Assembly: GCA_018222405.1 (NCBI GenBank)
Contig: JAAFAI010000017.1
Location: 50,121 to 114,120, forward strand
Direction: 5' to 3'
Length of the DNA stretch: 64,000 bases
Origin: Gammaproteobacteria bacterium
GTDB taxonomy: Bacteria; Pseudomonadota; Gammaproteobacteria; Enterobacterales; Alteromonadaceae
Every line of letters begins with the position of its first letter. The first letter of the stretch is position 1. The translations under genes were made by a program, and so were the position numbers. Under the pieces are notes generated by a model that searched no databases, was not told the origin of the DNA, and saw nothing but the letters and a program-made list of their open reading frames with translations. Of the stretch, positions 1-7,506 are shown piece by piece.

Positions 1-144
1 CGTCTGCAAGCTCTGCGCTCAGAAGAATTTGAAGGGGTATTGCGCCCGGCCTATCAACAGGATGAGTGGAAACTGATCATTACCGGGGCATTACTTGGCA
101 TGGCCGCGGGTGTTGCACAACTTTACCTGCTGATGATGGGTTAG
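1..144 (+). CDS. DUF445 family membrane protein, C-terminal end only
   Basis: The window opens inside a gene; 47 codons are readable before the TAG stop at 142-144. The tail contains EFEGVLRPAYQQDEWKLI followed by a hydrophobic helix rich in Gly and Ala and ending LLMMG. This arrangement, an acidic linker then one terminal membrane helix, resembles the C-terminus of DUF445 (YjiN-like) inner-membrane proteins, whose function is unknown. The call rests on memory of the family and only a short tail is available. The TetR gene starts 12 bases after the stop, so the two may be co-transcribed. Confidence 0.55.
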   Translation, partial: RLQALRSEEFEGVLRPAYQQDEWKLIITGALLGMAAGVAQLYLLMMG

Positions 145-155
145 GGCAGAGCGTT

Positions 156-824
156 ATGGCCAGTAAAACCGCAGAACGTATCCTTGCCGCCGCACTTACC
201 TTGTTTAACGAACAGGGTGAAAACGCCGTTACCTCGGTGGATATTGCCATGGAGCTGGATATCAGCCCCGGTAATCTGTACTACCACTTTAAGGGCAAAG
301 AGCAAATTATTGATGGCCTGGTGCACTGGTACAGCGAAGCCATGCAAACCTTGTTGCGCCCGGCCACACTGGAAAAAGTGCAGGCCGAAGATTTCTTTTA
401 TTTCATTGCTATTGTGCTGGATAAACAACAGCTTTTTCGCTTTATGTATCGCAGCCCGGCCGATCTGGCCGAGAAATACCCCAAAGTAAAACACTGGCAT
501 AAGCAGCAAATCAGACAACTGGAATCGAGTTTAACCAAGCTGTTATTGCGTTTTGCGGCGCAGGAAGCACTGCTCGCCAGCCCCGCCGAGCAGCGCCTGA
601 TGGTGGACTTAATTATAATGATCCTGACTCAGGCAAATCAGTACGACGACCTGCGCAATAATGATGATCCCCAGGCGCAAAAGTTTCATGCCCTGAGCCT
701 GATGATGACAGCGCTACTGCCGCGCTTTCGTTTGCAGGAAACAACTGTGGTTCAGCTACGTAAAGCCATTGAGCATCACTCCATGGCGAATCTCACGTTA
801 CCGGCCGCCAGGGGGGATACATGA
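156..824 (+). CDS. TetR/AcrR family transcriptional regulator
   Basis: The product of 222 residues begins with a typical TetR N-terminal helix-turn-helix (about residues 5-50), including the signature SPGNLYYHFKGKEQI. The rest is a helical ligand-binding domain with no clear ligand. I start it at ATG 156 rather than the upstream ATG at 66, because 66 lies inside the preceding gene, the protein then begins like other TetR members (MASKTAERIL), and a GGCAGAG ribosome-binding site precedes it. The last bases overlap the ATG of the wax ester synthase gene (ATGA junction), which indicates translational coupling. The obvious inference is that it controls lipid storage or fatty acid genes including its neighbour; the operator was not identified. 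Confidence 0.85.
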   Translation: MASKTAERILAAALTLFNEQGENAVTSVDIAMELDISPGNLYYHFKGKEQIIDGLVHWYSEAMQTLLRPATLEKVQAEDFFYFIAIVLDKQQLFRFMYRSPADLAEKYPKVKHWHKQQIRQLESSLTKLLLRFAAQEALLASPAEQRLMVDLIIMILTQANQYDDLRNNDDPQAQKFHALSLMMTALLPRFRLQETTVVQLRKAIEHHSMANLTLPAARGDT

Positions 825-2263
825 GCCAGAAACTGTCTTTTCTGGACCGTTCGTTCTGGATCACCGAGTCTAAAGCGAATCCCAAGCATGTAGGTTGCCT
901 GCAACTACTTGAAATGCCCGAGGGCAGCGATCCCAAAGCTTATGTGAGCGCGCTACATGAGGAAATGCAGGGCTTTGCCCGGGCCTGCCCGCCGTTTAAC
1001 TGCCGGGTCAGAGCTGTGGCTATCTGGCCGCTGGGGTTACAGCCCGTGAAGCACATGCAAATGGACTATCACGTACAACTTCATCAGGTAGACGATGTGC
1101 ACAACCGCCAGGCACTGGACGAGTTTATTGCCCGCATGCATGAAACCCGGCTAGACCACGACAGGCCGCTCTGGCAGTACCATTTTTTATATTCTCCTTC
1201 ACAGCAGGTATTTGCTATTTATGCGCGGGTCCATCATATGTATGGCGATGGCGCTACCCTGGTACGTTGGTTTCAGGCCGGTTATCTGGATGAGCCGCAA
1301 AGTACCGGCTTTGTGCCGGTATGGGCTTTAAAGCGGCTCAGGCATCAAAAACGCCAGCAGTACAAGCGCATGAAACGTTTCTGGGTAAGCCTGTGGGAAA
1401 CACTGCTTACCGGTAAGGACTTGCTGGTGATTTTTACCCGTTTATTGTTACGTCTTATCCGCATTAACCGTCATTACATGCCCGTGCCCTTTACCGGTAC
1501 CCGTACCGTACTTACCGGTCAGGTTAAAGCGGGACGGGCAGTGGCAACCTTTGATTTGGATTTTGCCCGCGTGCAGGCGCTGGCCCGACGTACCAGAGCA
1601 TCGGCCAACGAAGTGCTGCTTACCGCTTTTGATATTGGCATACACCGCTTATTACAGGATCACGGTCATGTTTTTACCCGTGCGCTGTATACCAATATGC
1701 CCATCAATTTAAGAAAGCCCGGCGAAAAAACTACCGGCAATCGCATTGCCATTGTACCGGTGCAGTTGGCCCATGATGAAAGCGATCCTTACCTGCGGCT
1801 GCGGCAGATTATCTATCATCATCGTATTGTTAAGCAGGCTGCCCAGCGGGCCAGGCCTTCCGCTTTCAGCGGTTATACCATTGTTATCCAGGCCATTGCG
1901 CTGGTATTTGAATGGCTGCACATTTCAGACTGGGTAAAGCCCATTGCTAATGTGCTGGTATCAAATATTCCAGGCCCTAAGCAACAAAAGTACTTTAAAG
2001 ACAGTAAATTGCTCGCCTGTTATCCCATTTCAACACAAACCCCGGGAGGCGGCGTTAACATCACCCTGATGACGTATAACGGTACGGCCAATATTGGAAT
2101 GGTGTGTTGCAATCAGCAGATTAAATCGTTGCAGCCGCTGGCGGAGTACTGCCGAGAGGCTTTCGACATGCTGGAAGCCAGCATTGACGATCCGAGCCTG
2201 AGTATCGACGACATTGGTGAGCACAGTGACGAGGTGCCACTTTCCATTGTCAGCGATCACTAG
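821..2263 (+). CDS. Wax ester synthase/diacylglycerol acyltransferase (WS/DGAT)
   Basis: Predicted to transfer an acyl group from acyl-CoA to a fatty alcohol or diacylglycerol, making wax esters or triacylglycerol as storage lipid. The 480-residue protein has the family length and two-part structure: an N-terminal acyltransferase half and a C-terminal WS_DGAT_C half. The catalytic motif HHxxxDG is present as H138-H139-M-Y-G-D143-G144. The C-terminal half contains the NMPINLRKPGEKTTGNRIAI segment typical of the family. The gene overlaps the upstream TetR gene by 4 bases. Substrate preference cannot be read from the sequence. WS/DGAT genes are known from Marinobacter, Acinetobacter and Alcanivorax, so storage lipid is a reasonable inference here. 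Confidence 0.9.
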   Translation: MSQKLSFLDRSFWITESKANPKHVGCLQLLEMPEGSDPKAYVSALHEEMQGFARACPPFNCRVRAVAIWPLGLQPVKHMQMDYHVQLHQVDDVHNRQALDEFIARMHETRLDHDRPLWQYHFLYSPSQQVFAIYARVHHMYGDGATLVRWFQAGYLDEPQSTGFVPVWALKRLRHQKRQQYKRMKRFWVSLWETLLTGKDLLVIFTRLLLRLIRINRHYMPVPFTGTRTVLTGQVKAGRAVATFDLDFARVQALARRTRASANEVLLTAFDIGIHRLLQDHGHVFTRALYTNMPINLRKPGEKTTGNRIAIVPVQLAHDESDPYLRLRQIIYHHRIVKQAAQRARPSAFSGYTIVIQAIALVFEWLHISDWVKPIANVLVSNIPGPKQQKYFKDSKLLACYPISTQTPGGGVNITLMTYNGTANIGMVCCNQQIKSLQPLAEYCREAFDMLEASIDDPSLSIDDIGEHSDEVPLSIVSDH

Positions 2264-2298
2264 TAGCATTGCCGCTCCTGTTTTACTGAGGTATTCCC

Positions 2299-3123
2299 AT
2301 GTGGCGTTGTCCGCTTTGTCAGCAACCATTACACCAATCGATGCGCACCTGGCGGTGTGAAAATCGTCATGCCTTTGATGAGGCCAAATCCGGCTACTTA
2401 AACTTACTGCCGGTGCAGAATAAAAAGTCCAAACAGCCCGGTGATGACAAAACCATGGTCAATGCCCGCCGCCAGTTTCATGATGCCAAAGGCTATGAGC
2501 CGCTAATGGCAGCGCTTACTGAGATAATTCTGCAGCACTCTTCAGAGCGGTCTGATGTTCGCCTATTTGATGCCGGTTGTGGCGAGGGCAGTTATCTTGG
2601 CTATATTGTACGCGCGCTAGAGAATGCTGAGTTAAGAATTAACGCATCGGGTTGCGATATTGCTAAACATGCTGTCGATTTGGCGGCTAAGCGCTACAAA
2701 AACTGTCATTTTGCGGTAGCCAGCAGTGCTCATCTGCCGCTTGATGATAATTCGCAGGATGCAGTGCTGCAGGTATTTGCCCCGGGCAGCAATAGCGAAT
2801 ACCAAAGAGTGGTTGCACCAGGCGGCCTGCTGATAGCAGTCGACCCCGCGGAGGATCACTTATGGTCTATCAAACAGGCCATTTACGATAATCCGCGTCA
2901 GCACAAAGTAGAATTCGCCGAACGCGCCGGATTTAGTCAGCTCATCGAGCAACGGGTGAGTTTTACGGTGGATTTATCCGACCTGCAAACCCGCCAGGGA
3001 CTGCTTGAGATGACCCCTTACTACTGGCGTTTACCGCAGGATGAGGCTCAGGCCAGGTTCGCCGATTTACAGCAGGTGGAAGCGGATTTTGTTATTCACG
3101 TTTGGCAACGGGAACACAGTTAA
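2299..3123 (+). CDS. rlmA: 23S rRNA (guanine-N1)-methyltransferase RlmA
   Basis: Methylates N1 of G745 (E. coli numbering) in 23S rRNA using S-adenosylmethionine. The 274-residue protein has the N-terminal zinc-binding knuckle of the family (C4, C7, C20, H24), followed by the characteristic FDEAKSGYLNLLPVQ and a GDDKTMVNARRQF segment. A Rossmann methyltransferase domain follows, with motif I LFDAGCGEGSYLG near residue 90. Length and domain order agree with E. coli RlmA (RrmA). It lies 35 bases after the WS/DGAT gene on the same strand, but no functional link is evident. Confidence 0.93.
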   Translation: MWRCPLCQQPLHQSMRTWRCENRHAFDEAKSGYLNLLPVQNKKSKQPGDDKTMVNARRQFHDAKGYEPLMAALTEIILQHSSERSDVRLFDAGCGEGSYLGYIVRALENAELRINASGCDIAKHAVDLAAKRYKNCHFAVASSAHLPLDDNSQDAVLQVFAPGSNSEYQRVVAPGGLLIAVDPAEDHLWSIKQAIYDNPRQHKVEFAERAGFSQLIEQRVSFTVDLSDLQTRQGLLEMTPYYWRLPQDEAQARFADLQQVEADFVIHVWQREHS

Positions 3124-3207
3124 ACTGAAATTTTGTGTGCGCTGTATATTGTGTAATCAGATACCAGCCCACATAGTAAAGAGGTGCCAGTAAGTTAAGG
3201 AAAACCC

Positions 3208-3642
3208 ATGCATCTCGCCCAACTCAACATCGCCAGACCCAAATTTCCCATGGATTCCATAGGGATGGCTGATTTTGTGAATAATCTCGACCCGATAAAT
3301 ACGGTGGCTGAAAACAGCCCGGGATTTATCTGGCGCTTAAAAGACGATTCCGGTAACGCCACCAGTATTCCTATTTTTAATGATCCTGAGCTGATCGTAA
3401 ATATGTCGGTATGGCAGGACGTTGCCTCGTTAAAGCAGTTTATGTTTAAAACCCACCATATTGATTTTCTGAAACGCAAAAAAGAATGGTTTGTGCCTCT
3501 CGATAGCGCGTCCTACGTGATGTGGTGGATAGAAGAAGGGCATATTCCAACGGTGGCGGAAGCCGAGGAACGCTTACTTCATCTTCGTGAGCACGGAGAA
3601 AGTGATTATGCGTTCAGCTTTAAGTACAGCTTTAATAAATAG
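3208..3642 (+). CDS. DUF3291 domain-containing protein
   Basis: A 144-residue soluble protein without signal peptide or membrane segments. The start MHLAQLNIARPKFPMDS, the SPGFIWRL segment and the later MSVWQDVASLKQFMFKTHH are typical of DUF3291, a family of small proteins related to dimeric alpha-beta barrel (antibiotic biosynthesis monooxygenase-like) folds with no established role. AAGGAA precedes the ATG. It stands alone between rlmA and a convergent gene, with a hairpin immediately after its stop. Confidence 0.8.
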   Translation: MHLAQLNIARPKFPMDSIGMADFVNNLDPINTVAENSPGFIWRLKDDSGNATSIPIFNDPELIVNMSVWQDVASLKQFMFKTHHIDFLKRKKEWFVPLDSASYVMWWIEEGHIPTVAEAEERLLHLREHGESDYAFSFKYSFNK

Positions 3643-3645
3643 AAT

Positions 3646-3682
3646 GGTTATCGACCAGCCCCTGAGGGTCAGGCCGATAACC
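3646..3682. terminator. Bidirectional terminator candidate between convergent genes
   Basis: An inverted repeat GGTTATCG / CGATAACC (3646-3653 and 3675-3682) encloses an inner GACC/GGTC pairing. It lies between the stop of the DUF3291 gene and the stop of the opposing amidohydrolase gene. There is no clear T-run, so this is a structural call only. Confidence 0.4.
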
Positions 3683-3707
3683 GACGTTGAATTGCTTAGT
3701 TGTTAGC

Positions 3708-5093
3708 CTAACGTTTACCAAAGTCGCTCAGTAAAGCCTCATCGACGACGCCGTTATGCTTAAATATAACGCCATCTTTCATGACCATGTCGACATCACG
3801 CACTAAATTCATATATTTAAGTACATTGCCACGCACGGCGATGATATCGGCTACCTTACCCGGTGTTACTGAGCCATAACGGTCCTGCACACCCATCATT
3901 ACCGCCGGCCAGTACGTTGCTGCACGCAGTGTATCCATGGCGTCAAATCCCATGTCATGCACCCATACTGCCATTTCCTGCCAGGTAGACTGACAGTGAA
4001 ACTTCATTGGGATCCCGGAATCGGTGCCCACCAGCATCATCACACCCGTTTGCTTTAACTGGTTAATTTTATTTCGAATGGTGGGGGTTCTGAGCGGTGT
4101 AAGCTGCATGTAATTGAGATGCCCGGGTTTGGCAATTGACTGTTTTATATCGGCAATGGTGTCGTCTTTTAAGCCACGCTTCCAGCAAGCGTCGTCGAGT
4201 TCTTCCGGGTTAGCCACCAAGTCGGGATAGGTAAATAACCCTTCCATGGTCGGGGTCCAGAACAATAATCCGTCGAAAATGCCGGTGGCGGTGCGCTCTA
4301 CCAGCGTATCCAACACGTCCTGTGGGTATCCCGGCGCGGTGGTAAGCCCGGTATGTTCAAAATTATCAATGCCGATTTCTACGCCGACGCGAATTTCATC
4401 CGGTTTGTGCGCATGGGCGACTACTTTCATGTTGAGTCGATGGGCTTCGTCTACAATAGCCTGAGCTACCGGGCGGGGCATATCGTCATGATCGATGAGC
4501 TTAACGATCTCCATGCCGGCGTCGTGCAGGCGATTCACTGCGGCTTTTGCCTCGCTCTCGGTGGTTACTTCCCAACGATAGTGTTTTTGCCAGTCCTGAA
4601 CCTCGGCCTGTAGGAAAGGCCCTGAGGTGTAAAGCGTGGGACCGGGGATCTCGCCGTTGGCAAGTTTTTGCTTAATGGCTACAGAGTCCTCAAGGGGCGC
4701 CCCCAGATCGCGAACACTGGTGATGCCGGCAAGCAGCAACTGCACTAGTGAGGCTGGCATAATCTCATCCACCTGGCGGTCGCGATAAGCTTTTTGCCAG
4801 TGAGTATAGTTGGCGTGGCCGGTAAGCATAATGTGGGCATGGCTTTCCCATAAACCAGGCAGCACGTCGTGCCCCTCGGTGGAGACTACACGATAGCCTG
4901 CGGGCACGGGTAATGAATCCACCGTGCCTACCTCTTCGATAATACCGTCTTTTACCAGTATCACGCTATTGTGCAGCGGGCGTTCGGCGGTGCCGTCGAT
5001 GAGTCTACCACCGACCAGGGCGATATTTTCTGCCTTTGATGGCATACCGGTTAGCAGGCCGGTTAACAAAGTTAGTGTCGTTAGTAACCGCAT
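3708..5093 (-). CDS. Secreted metal-dependent amidohydrolase (imidazolonepropionase-like)
   Basis: A 461-residue protein with a cleavable signal peptide (about residues 1-21, ending PSKA), so it probably acts in the periplasm or outside the cell. It belongs to the amidohydrolase superfamily (TIM barrel plus composite beta-sandwich). Metal-binding residues are visible as the SHAHIM motif (H85, H87), a later VAHAHK pair of histidines, and the active-site Asp in VGTDSGIP near the C-terminus. Relatives include prolidase-like peptidases and imidazolonepropionases; the substrate cannot be predicted. The gene is monocistronic, and the next gene upstream on this strand (a stand-alone beta-barrel class cannot be inferred) is not part of its unit. 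Confidence 0.85.
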   Translation of the reverse strand: MRLLTTLTLLTGLLTGMPSKAENIALVGGRLIDGTAERPLHNSVILVKDGIIEEVGTVDSLPVPAGYRVVSTEGHDVLPGLWESHAHIMLTGHANYTHWQKAYRDRQVDEIMPASLVQLLLAGITSVRDLGAPLEDSVAIKQKLANGEIPGPTLYTSGPFLQAEVQDWQKHYRWEVTTESEAKAAVNRLHDAGMEIVKLIDHDDMPRPVAQAIVDEAHRLNMKVVAHAHKPDEIRVGVEIGIDNFEHTGLTTAPGYPQDVLDTLVERTATGIFDGLLFWTPTMEGLFTYPDLVANPEELDDACWKRGLKDDTIADIKQSIAKPGHLNYMQLTPLRTPTIRNKINQLKQTGVMMLVGTDSGIPMKFHCQSTWQEMAVWVHDMGFDAMDTLRAATYWPAVMMGVQDRYGSVTPGKVADIIAVRGNVLKYMNLVRDVDMVMKDGVIFKHNGVVDEALLSDFGKR

Positions 5094-5204
5094 TGTTTTT
5101 CCTTATTCTGGTTATCCTGATTTACGGTATGCTCACCAATTAAACAAATCAATGTTTTCTTTATAGATATTAATGCAGGCGCTGGGAAGCTCAACAGAGC
5201 AAAT

Positions 5205-5235
5205 GCATCAGCCGTCAGTACTGCCCGACTGATGC
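5205..5235 (-). terminator. Possible terminator of the rsgA-type gene
   Basis: The inverted repeat GCATCAG / CTGATGC (5205-5211, 5229-5235) encloses a small CAGTACTG palindrome and lies about 30 bases past the rsgA stop on the minus strand. Only a weak T-rich stretch follows, so termination is uncertain. Confidence 0.35.
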
Positions 5236-5263
5236 CTGCTATTAAGCACCGCTATCGATAACC

Positions 5264-6304
5264 TTAACGGCCTTTAAACTTACGCGACTCTTTTTGCGAA
5301 AAGTTCACAAACCGGGTAAAGGCTTTATCTTTAGCCCTTTTCTGAGCCAGAGAGGCAGAGTTAAGCGCATCCTCGCGGAGTAATTTGTGGTAGTTGACAA
5401 GGCGCCGCGAGTCCAGTGAGCCTTGTTCAACGGCGGCCTGCACTGCGCAACCGGGCTCCTGATCGTGCTGACAGTCGGCAAATCGGCACGCTTCAGCTAA
5501 GCACTGGATATCGGCAAACGCCGAGACAATACCCTTATGACAATCGGCTAACTGTAATTCCCGCATACCCGGTGTATCGAGAATGAGTCCGCCCTGTGGT
5601 AAGGGAAACAGTGAGCGTCCGGTAGTGGTATGACGTCCTTTGGCATCATCCTCACGAATCTCCTGCGTCGACTGACGGGGTTCACCCAGTAAGGTATTGG
5701 TAAGCGTTGATTTGCCGACCCCGGAAGAGCCAAGCATGACCACCGTATTACCGGGTTTGAGCCAGTCGCCCAGAGCATTCATGCAGCTATTTTCCAGCGC
5801 GTTAACGGTGACCACCTGCAGCTGTTTATCAATGCGGCGGACATTGTCGCGCCAGCTTTCGGCCTCATCAGTCAGGTCTGCTTTGGTTAACACTACCACC
5901 GGTTCTGCGTCGGCCGCTTGTGCGAGTGCCAGGTAGCGCTCGATGCGGTTGGGATTAAAATCCTCATTCATCGAACAAACGATAAATGCGGTGTCCACAT
6001 TAGCCGCAATTAACTGCCATTCATGACCGGTGCCGGCTGATTTGCGTTTAAAGCAGCTGTACCGCTCGAGCGAGCGCACAAACTGTTTATTCTCGTTCAG
6101 CAGTATCCAGTCACCAACGACCAGAGGTGGCATGGCGGGCGTGATTGGCAAAGTAAAGGCATGCGAGTCCGCAGCTACGGTCAGCTGAGATTTATGTTGT
6201 TCAGTGACTCTGACAGGGGTTATTTGATCCCACTCTTCAAGAGTAAGTTGTTGCTGGAAAAAAGGTCGCCAGCCCATGGCGGCGAGACGTTGAAAATTAG
6301 TCAT
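5264..6304 (-). CDS. rsgA: Ribosome small subunit-dependent GTPase A (RsgA family)
   Basis: A circularly permuted GTPase that helps late 30S ribosome maturation. The order of motifs shows the permutation: an N-terminal OB-fold, then G4 TKAD (140-143), the P-loop GSSGVGKST (192-200), G3 DTPG (243-246), and a C-terminal zinc-binding cluster (C268, C273, C278, C286 with H280). Length is 346 residues. The N-terminus (MTNFQRLAAMGWRPFF) lacks the basic extension of E. coli RsgA, and the gene is not beside orn or psd, so it may be a second paralogue. AAGGG precedes the ATG. A short reading frame and competing hairpins lie in its leader and may regulate it. Confidence 0.9.
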   Translation of the reverse strand: MTNFQRLAAMGWRPFFQQQLTLEEWDQITPVRVTEQHKSQLTVAADSHAFTLPITPAMPPLVVGDWILLNENKQFVRSLERYSCFKRKSAGTGHEWQLIAANVDTAFIVCSMNEDFNPNRIERYLALAQAADAEPVVVLTKADLTDEAESWRDNVRRIDKQLQVVTVNALENSCMNALGDWLKPGNTVVMLGSSGVGKSTLTNTLLGEPRQSTQEIREDDAKGRHTTTGRSLFPLPQGGLILDTPGMRELQLADCHKGIVSAFADIQCLAEACRFADCQHDQEPGCAVQAAVEQGSLDSRRLVNYHKLLREDALNSASLAQKRAKDKAFTRFVNFSQKESRKFKGR

Positions 6305-6323
6305 AACTAACCCTTAACTAACG

Positions 6324-6370
6324 TTAATGTTTTCATTAAGGGGGCAAAAGGCCCCGGCATTAGTACCGGG
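6324..6370 (-). promoter_or_regulatory. Attenuator-like competing hairpins in the rsgA leader
   Basis: Read on the minus strand after the short leader frame, CCCGG/CCGGG (6366-6370 with 6353-6357) can form one hairpin. GCCCC/GGGGC (6351-6355 with 6341-6345) can form another. They share bases 6353-6355 and are therefore mutually exclusive. A third small hairpin TTAATG-AAAA-CATTAA (6324-6339) follows before the rsgA start. There is no run of U, so the effect could be on translation or on factor-dependent termination. Function is inferred. Confidence 0.35.
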
Positions 6371-6385
6371 CAGTAAAAAGGCGGT

Positions 6386-6424
6386 TTAGTTAGCCCATAG
6401 CCCGGTCAGGGTGACGACAATCAT
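6386..6424 (-). CDS. Candidate 12-residue leader peptide upstream of rsgA
   Basis: A very short frame, MIVVTLTGLWAN then TAA, sits about 80 bases upstream of the rsgA ATG on the same strand. It is preceded by a strong Shine-Dalgarno (AGGAGA at 6431-6436) at normal spacing. A TATACT hexamer at 6458-6463 could be the -10 box of the transcript, though no good -35 is visible. The peptide does not repeat a single amino acid as classical biosynthetic leaders do. Together with the competing hairpins just after its stop, it could act as a translation-sensing leader, which would be notable in front of a ribosome assembly factor. No homologue is known to me. Confidence 0.35.
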   Translation of the reverse strand: MIVVTLTGLWAN

Positions 6425-6488
6425 CAATATTCTCCTAACCGTTATTCGACGTTATGGAGTATAGCCTAACGGGCATCTGTGTGCACTG

Positions 6489-6588
6489 GCTTAAGGTTGT
6501 CTTTATTCGCTCAGGGCTGTCTTGTTGCGCTCAGGGCTGTCTTTCTAAGCTCAGGGCTGTCTTTCTAAGCTCAGGGCTGCTCAGTAAA
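6489..6588. repeat. Short tandem repeat, 20-bp unit, about five copies
   Basis: Units of GCTCAGGGCTGTCTTTCTAA are arrayed at exact 20-base spacing: a diverged copy at 6489-6508, then 6509, 6529, 6549 and a partial copy at 6569-6588. The array lies beyond the stop codon of the minus-strand gene at 6571-7311 and upstream of the rsgA leader. Units three and two differ by only a few bases, suggesting replication slippage. Confidence 0.85.
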
Positions 6589-7311
6589 GAAAAACCGGAG
6601 CTGGTTTTCTTCTACTGCTACCCGTTTGCCATAGCGGGCAAATAAAAACTCCCGCCAGTGGGTGTCATCCATGGTGTATTCCAGTGTGCGCTCATCGAGC
6701 CTGGTGAGGAGTTCTTTGGCCAGTCTGGGCTTGTGGTAATCCAGAATTCGCTGGGTGTTGCCGTGTAAATAGAGTTTCAGGTATTCCAGTGCCTGATCGG
6801 TAGAGCCTGCCGATACCAGACTCAGCGCCGAGCGTAACGGCTGGCCCAGTAAGGAACCGAGCCCGGACAACGGTAAAGGTAGTAATTTATCAATAATAAA
6901 CTGGGTGTCTTTTACCAGTGAGTACTGGTCGTTGAGTAAATGAATAAAATCGACCCGGGTGTCAGTAAGGTGCAAAGAGCGACTGGCCGGATAGTAATTG
7001 GGCAGGGCGCTGATGCCTGCAGCTGCATGGGCCTTATATATTCGCGAGCCCATCACTTTGACTTCAATGGCACAAAGGATCTGCAAAGTGAGCCGGTTAG
7101 TGGATGTGGGCATAGTAAGCTGTGCTTCCAGGCAGGTAAAGTGACCTTCGCCTATGGGCACCGCTAAAGGTTCAGTAAAAGGGAAATGCGGGGCGATGAG
7201 TTCGTTAAGCTCTTGTTCGGTAAATATATCGTACTGCAGGCGGCCGCTTTTAATCAGGCAATAGCCCACCAGGGCATTCACTCTGTCGCGCCAGCTTAAT
7301 GGAGGTAACAA
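6571..7311 (-). CDS. Uncharacterised protein, possibly DUF1439-like
   Basis: I do not recognise this 246-residue protein with confidence. It has no signal peptide and no convincing membrane segment. The first half (FTEQELNELIAPHFPFTEPL, then a beta-rich stretch ending in LTDTRVDFIHLL) resembles the layout of DUF1439/YceB lipid-binding-like proteins, which start with a helix containing an SEQELNEYL-like motif and continue as beta strands, but without their lipoprotein signal. The second half is helical and contains LEYLKLYLHGNTQRILDYHKPRLAKELL cut here only for illustration of its charged character. Its stop codon abuts a 20-bp tandem repeat. Gene reality is supported by length, composition and conserved-looking domain structure. 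Confidence 0.6.
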   Translation of the reverse strand: MLPPLSWRDRVNALVGYCLIKSGRLQYDIFTEQELNELIAPHFPFTEPLAVPIGEGHFTCLEAQLTMPTSTNRLTLQILCAIEVKVMGSRIYKAHAAAGISALPNYYPASRSLHLTDTRVDFIHLLNDQYSLVKDTQFIIDKLLPLPLSGLGSLLGQPLRSALSLVSAGSTDQALEYLKLYLHGNTQRILDYHKPRLAKELLTRLDERTLEYTMDDTHWREFLFARYGKRVAVEENQLRFFFTEQP

Positions 7312-7506
7312 ACATCAATCCTTGCATAGTAAAGTGGGGCAAGCCCGTTGTTGCGCTAAATCATAACAGTGCTGTTTACACTGGCTCAAGGCTTAAAATT
7401 TTTTGCGTCGCTGGTGACAATGGCGTAGCGTAGATTCAACTGGTACAATCAGTTGGGGAAGGCAAGAGTGACCTGACCGGCTTAACCATTCAACAGCGGA
7501 TGAACA

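Noticed and set aside
141..518. Minus-strand frame opposite the TetR gene
   Set aside because: Shadow of the TetR gene, which has a clear domain and coupled neighbour.
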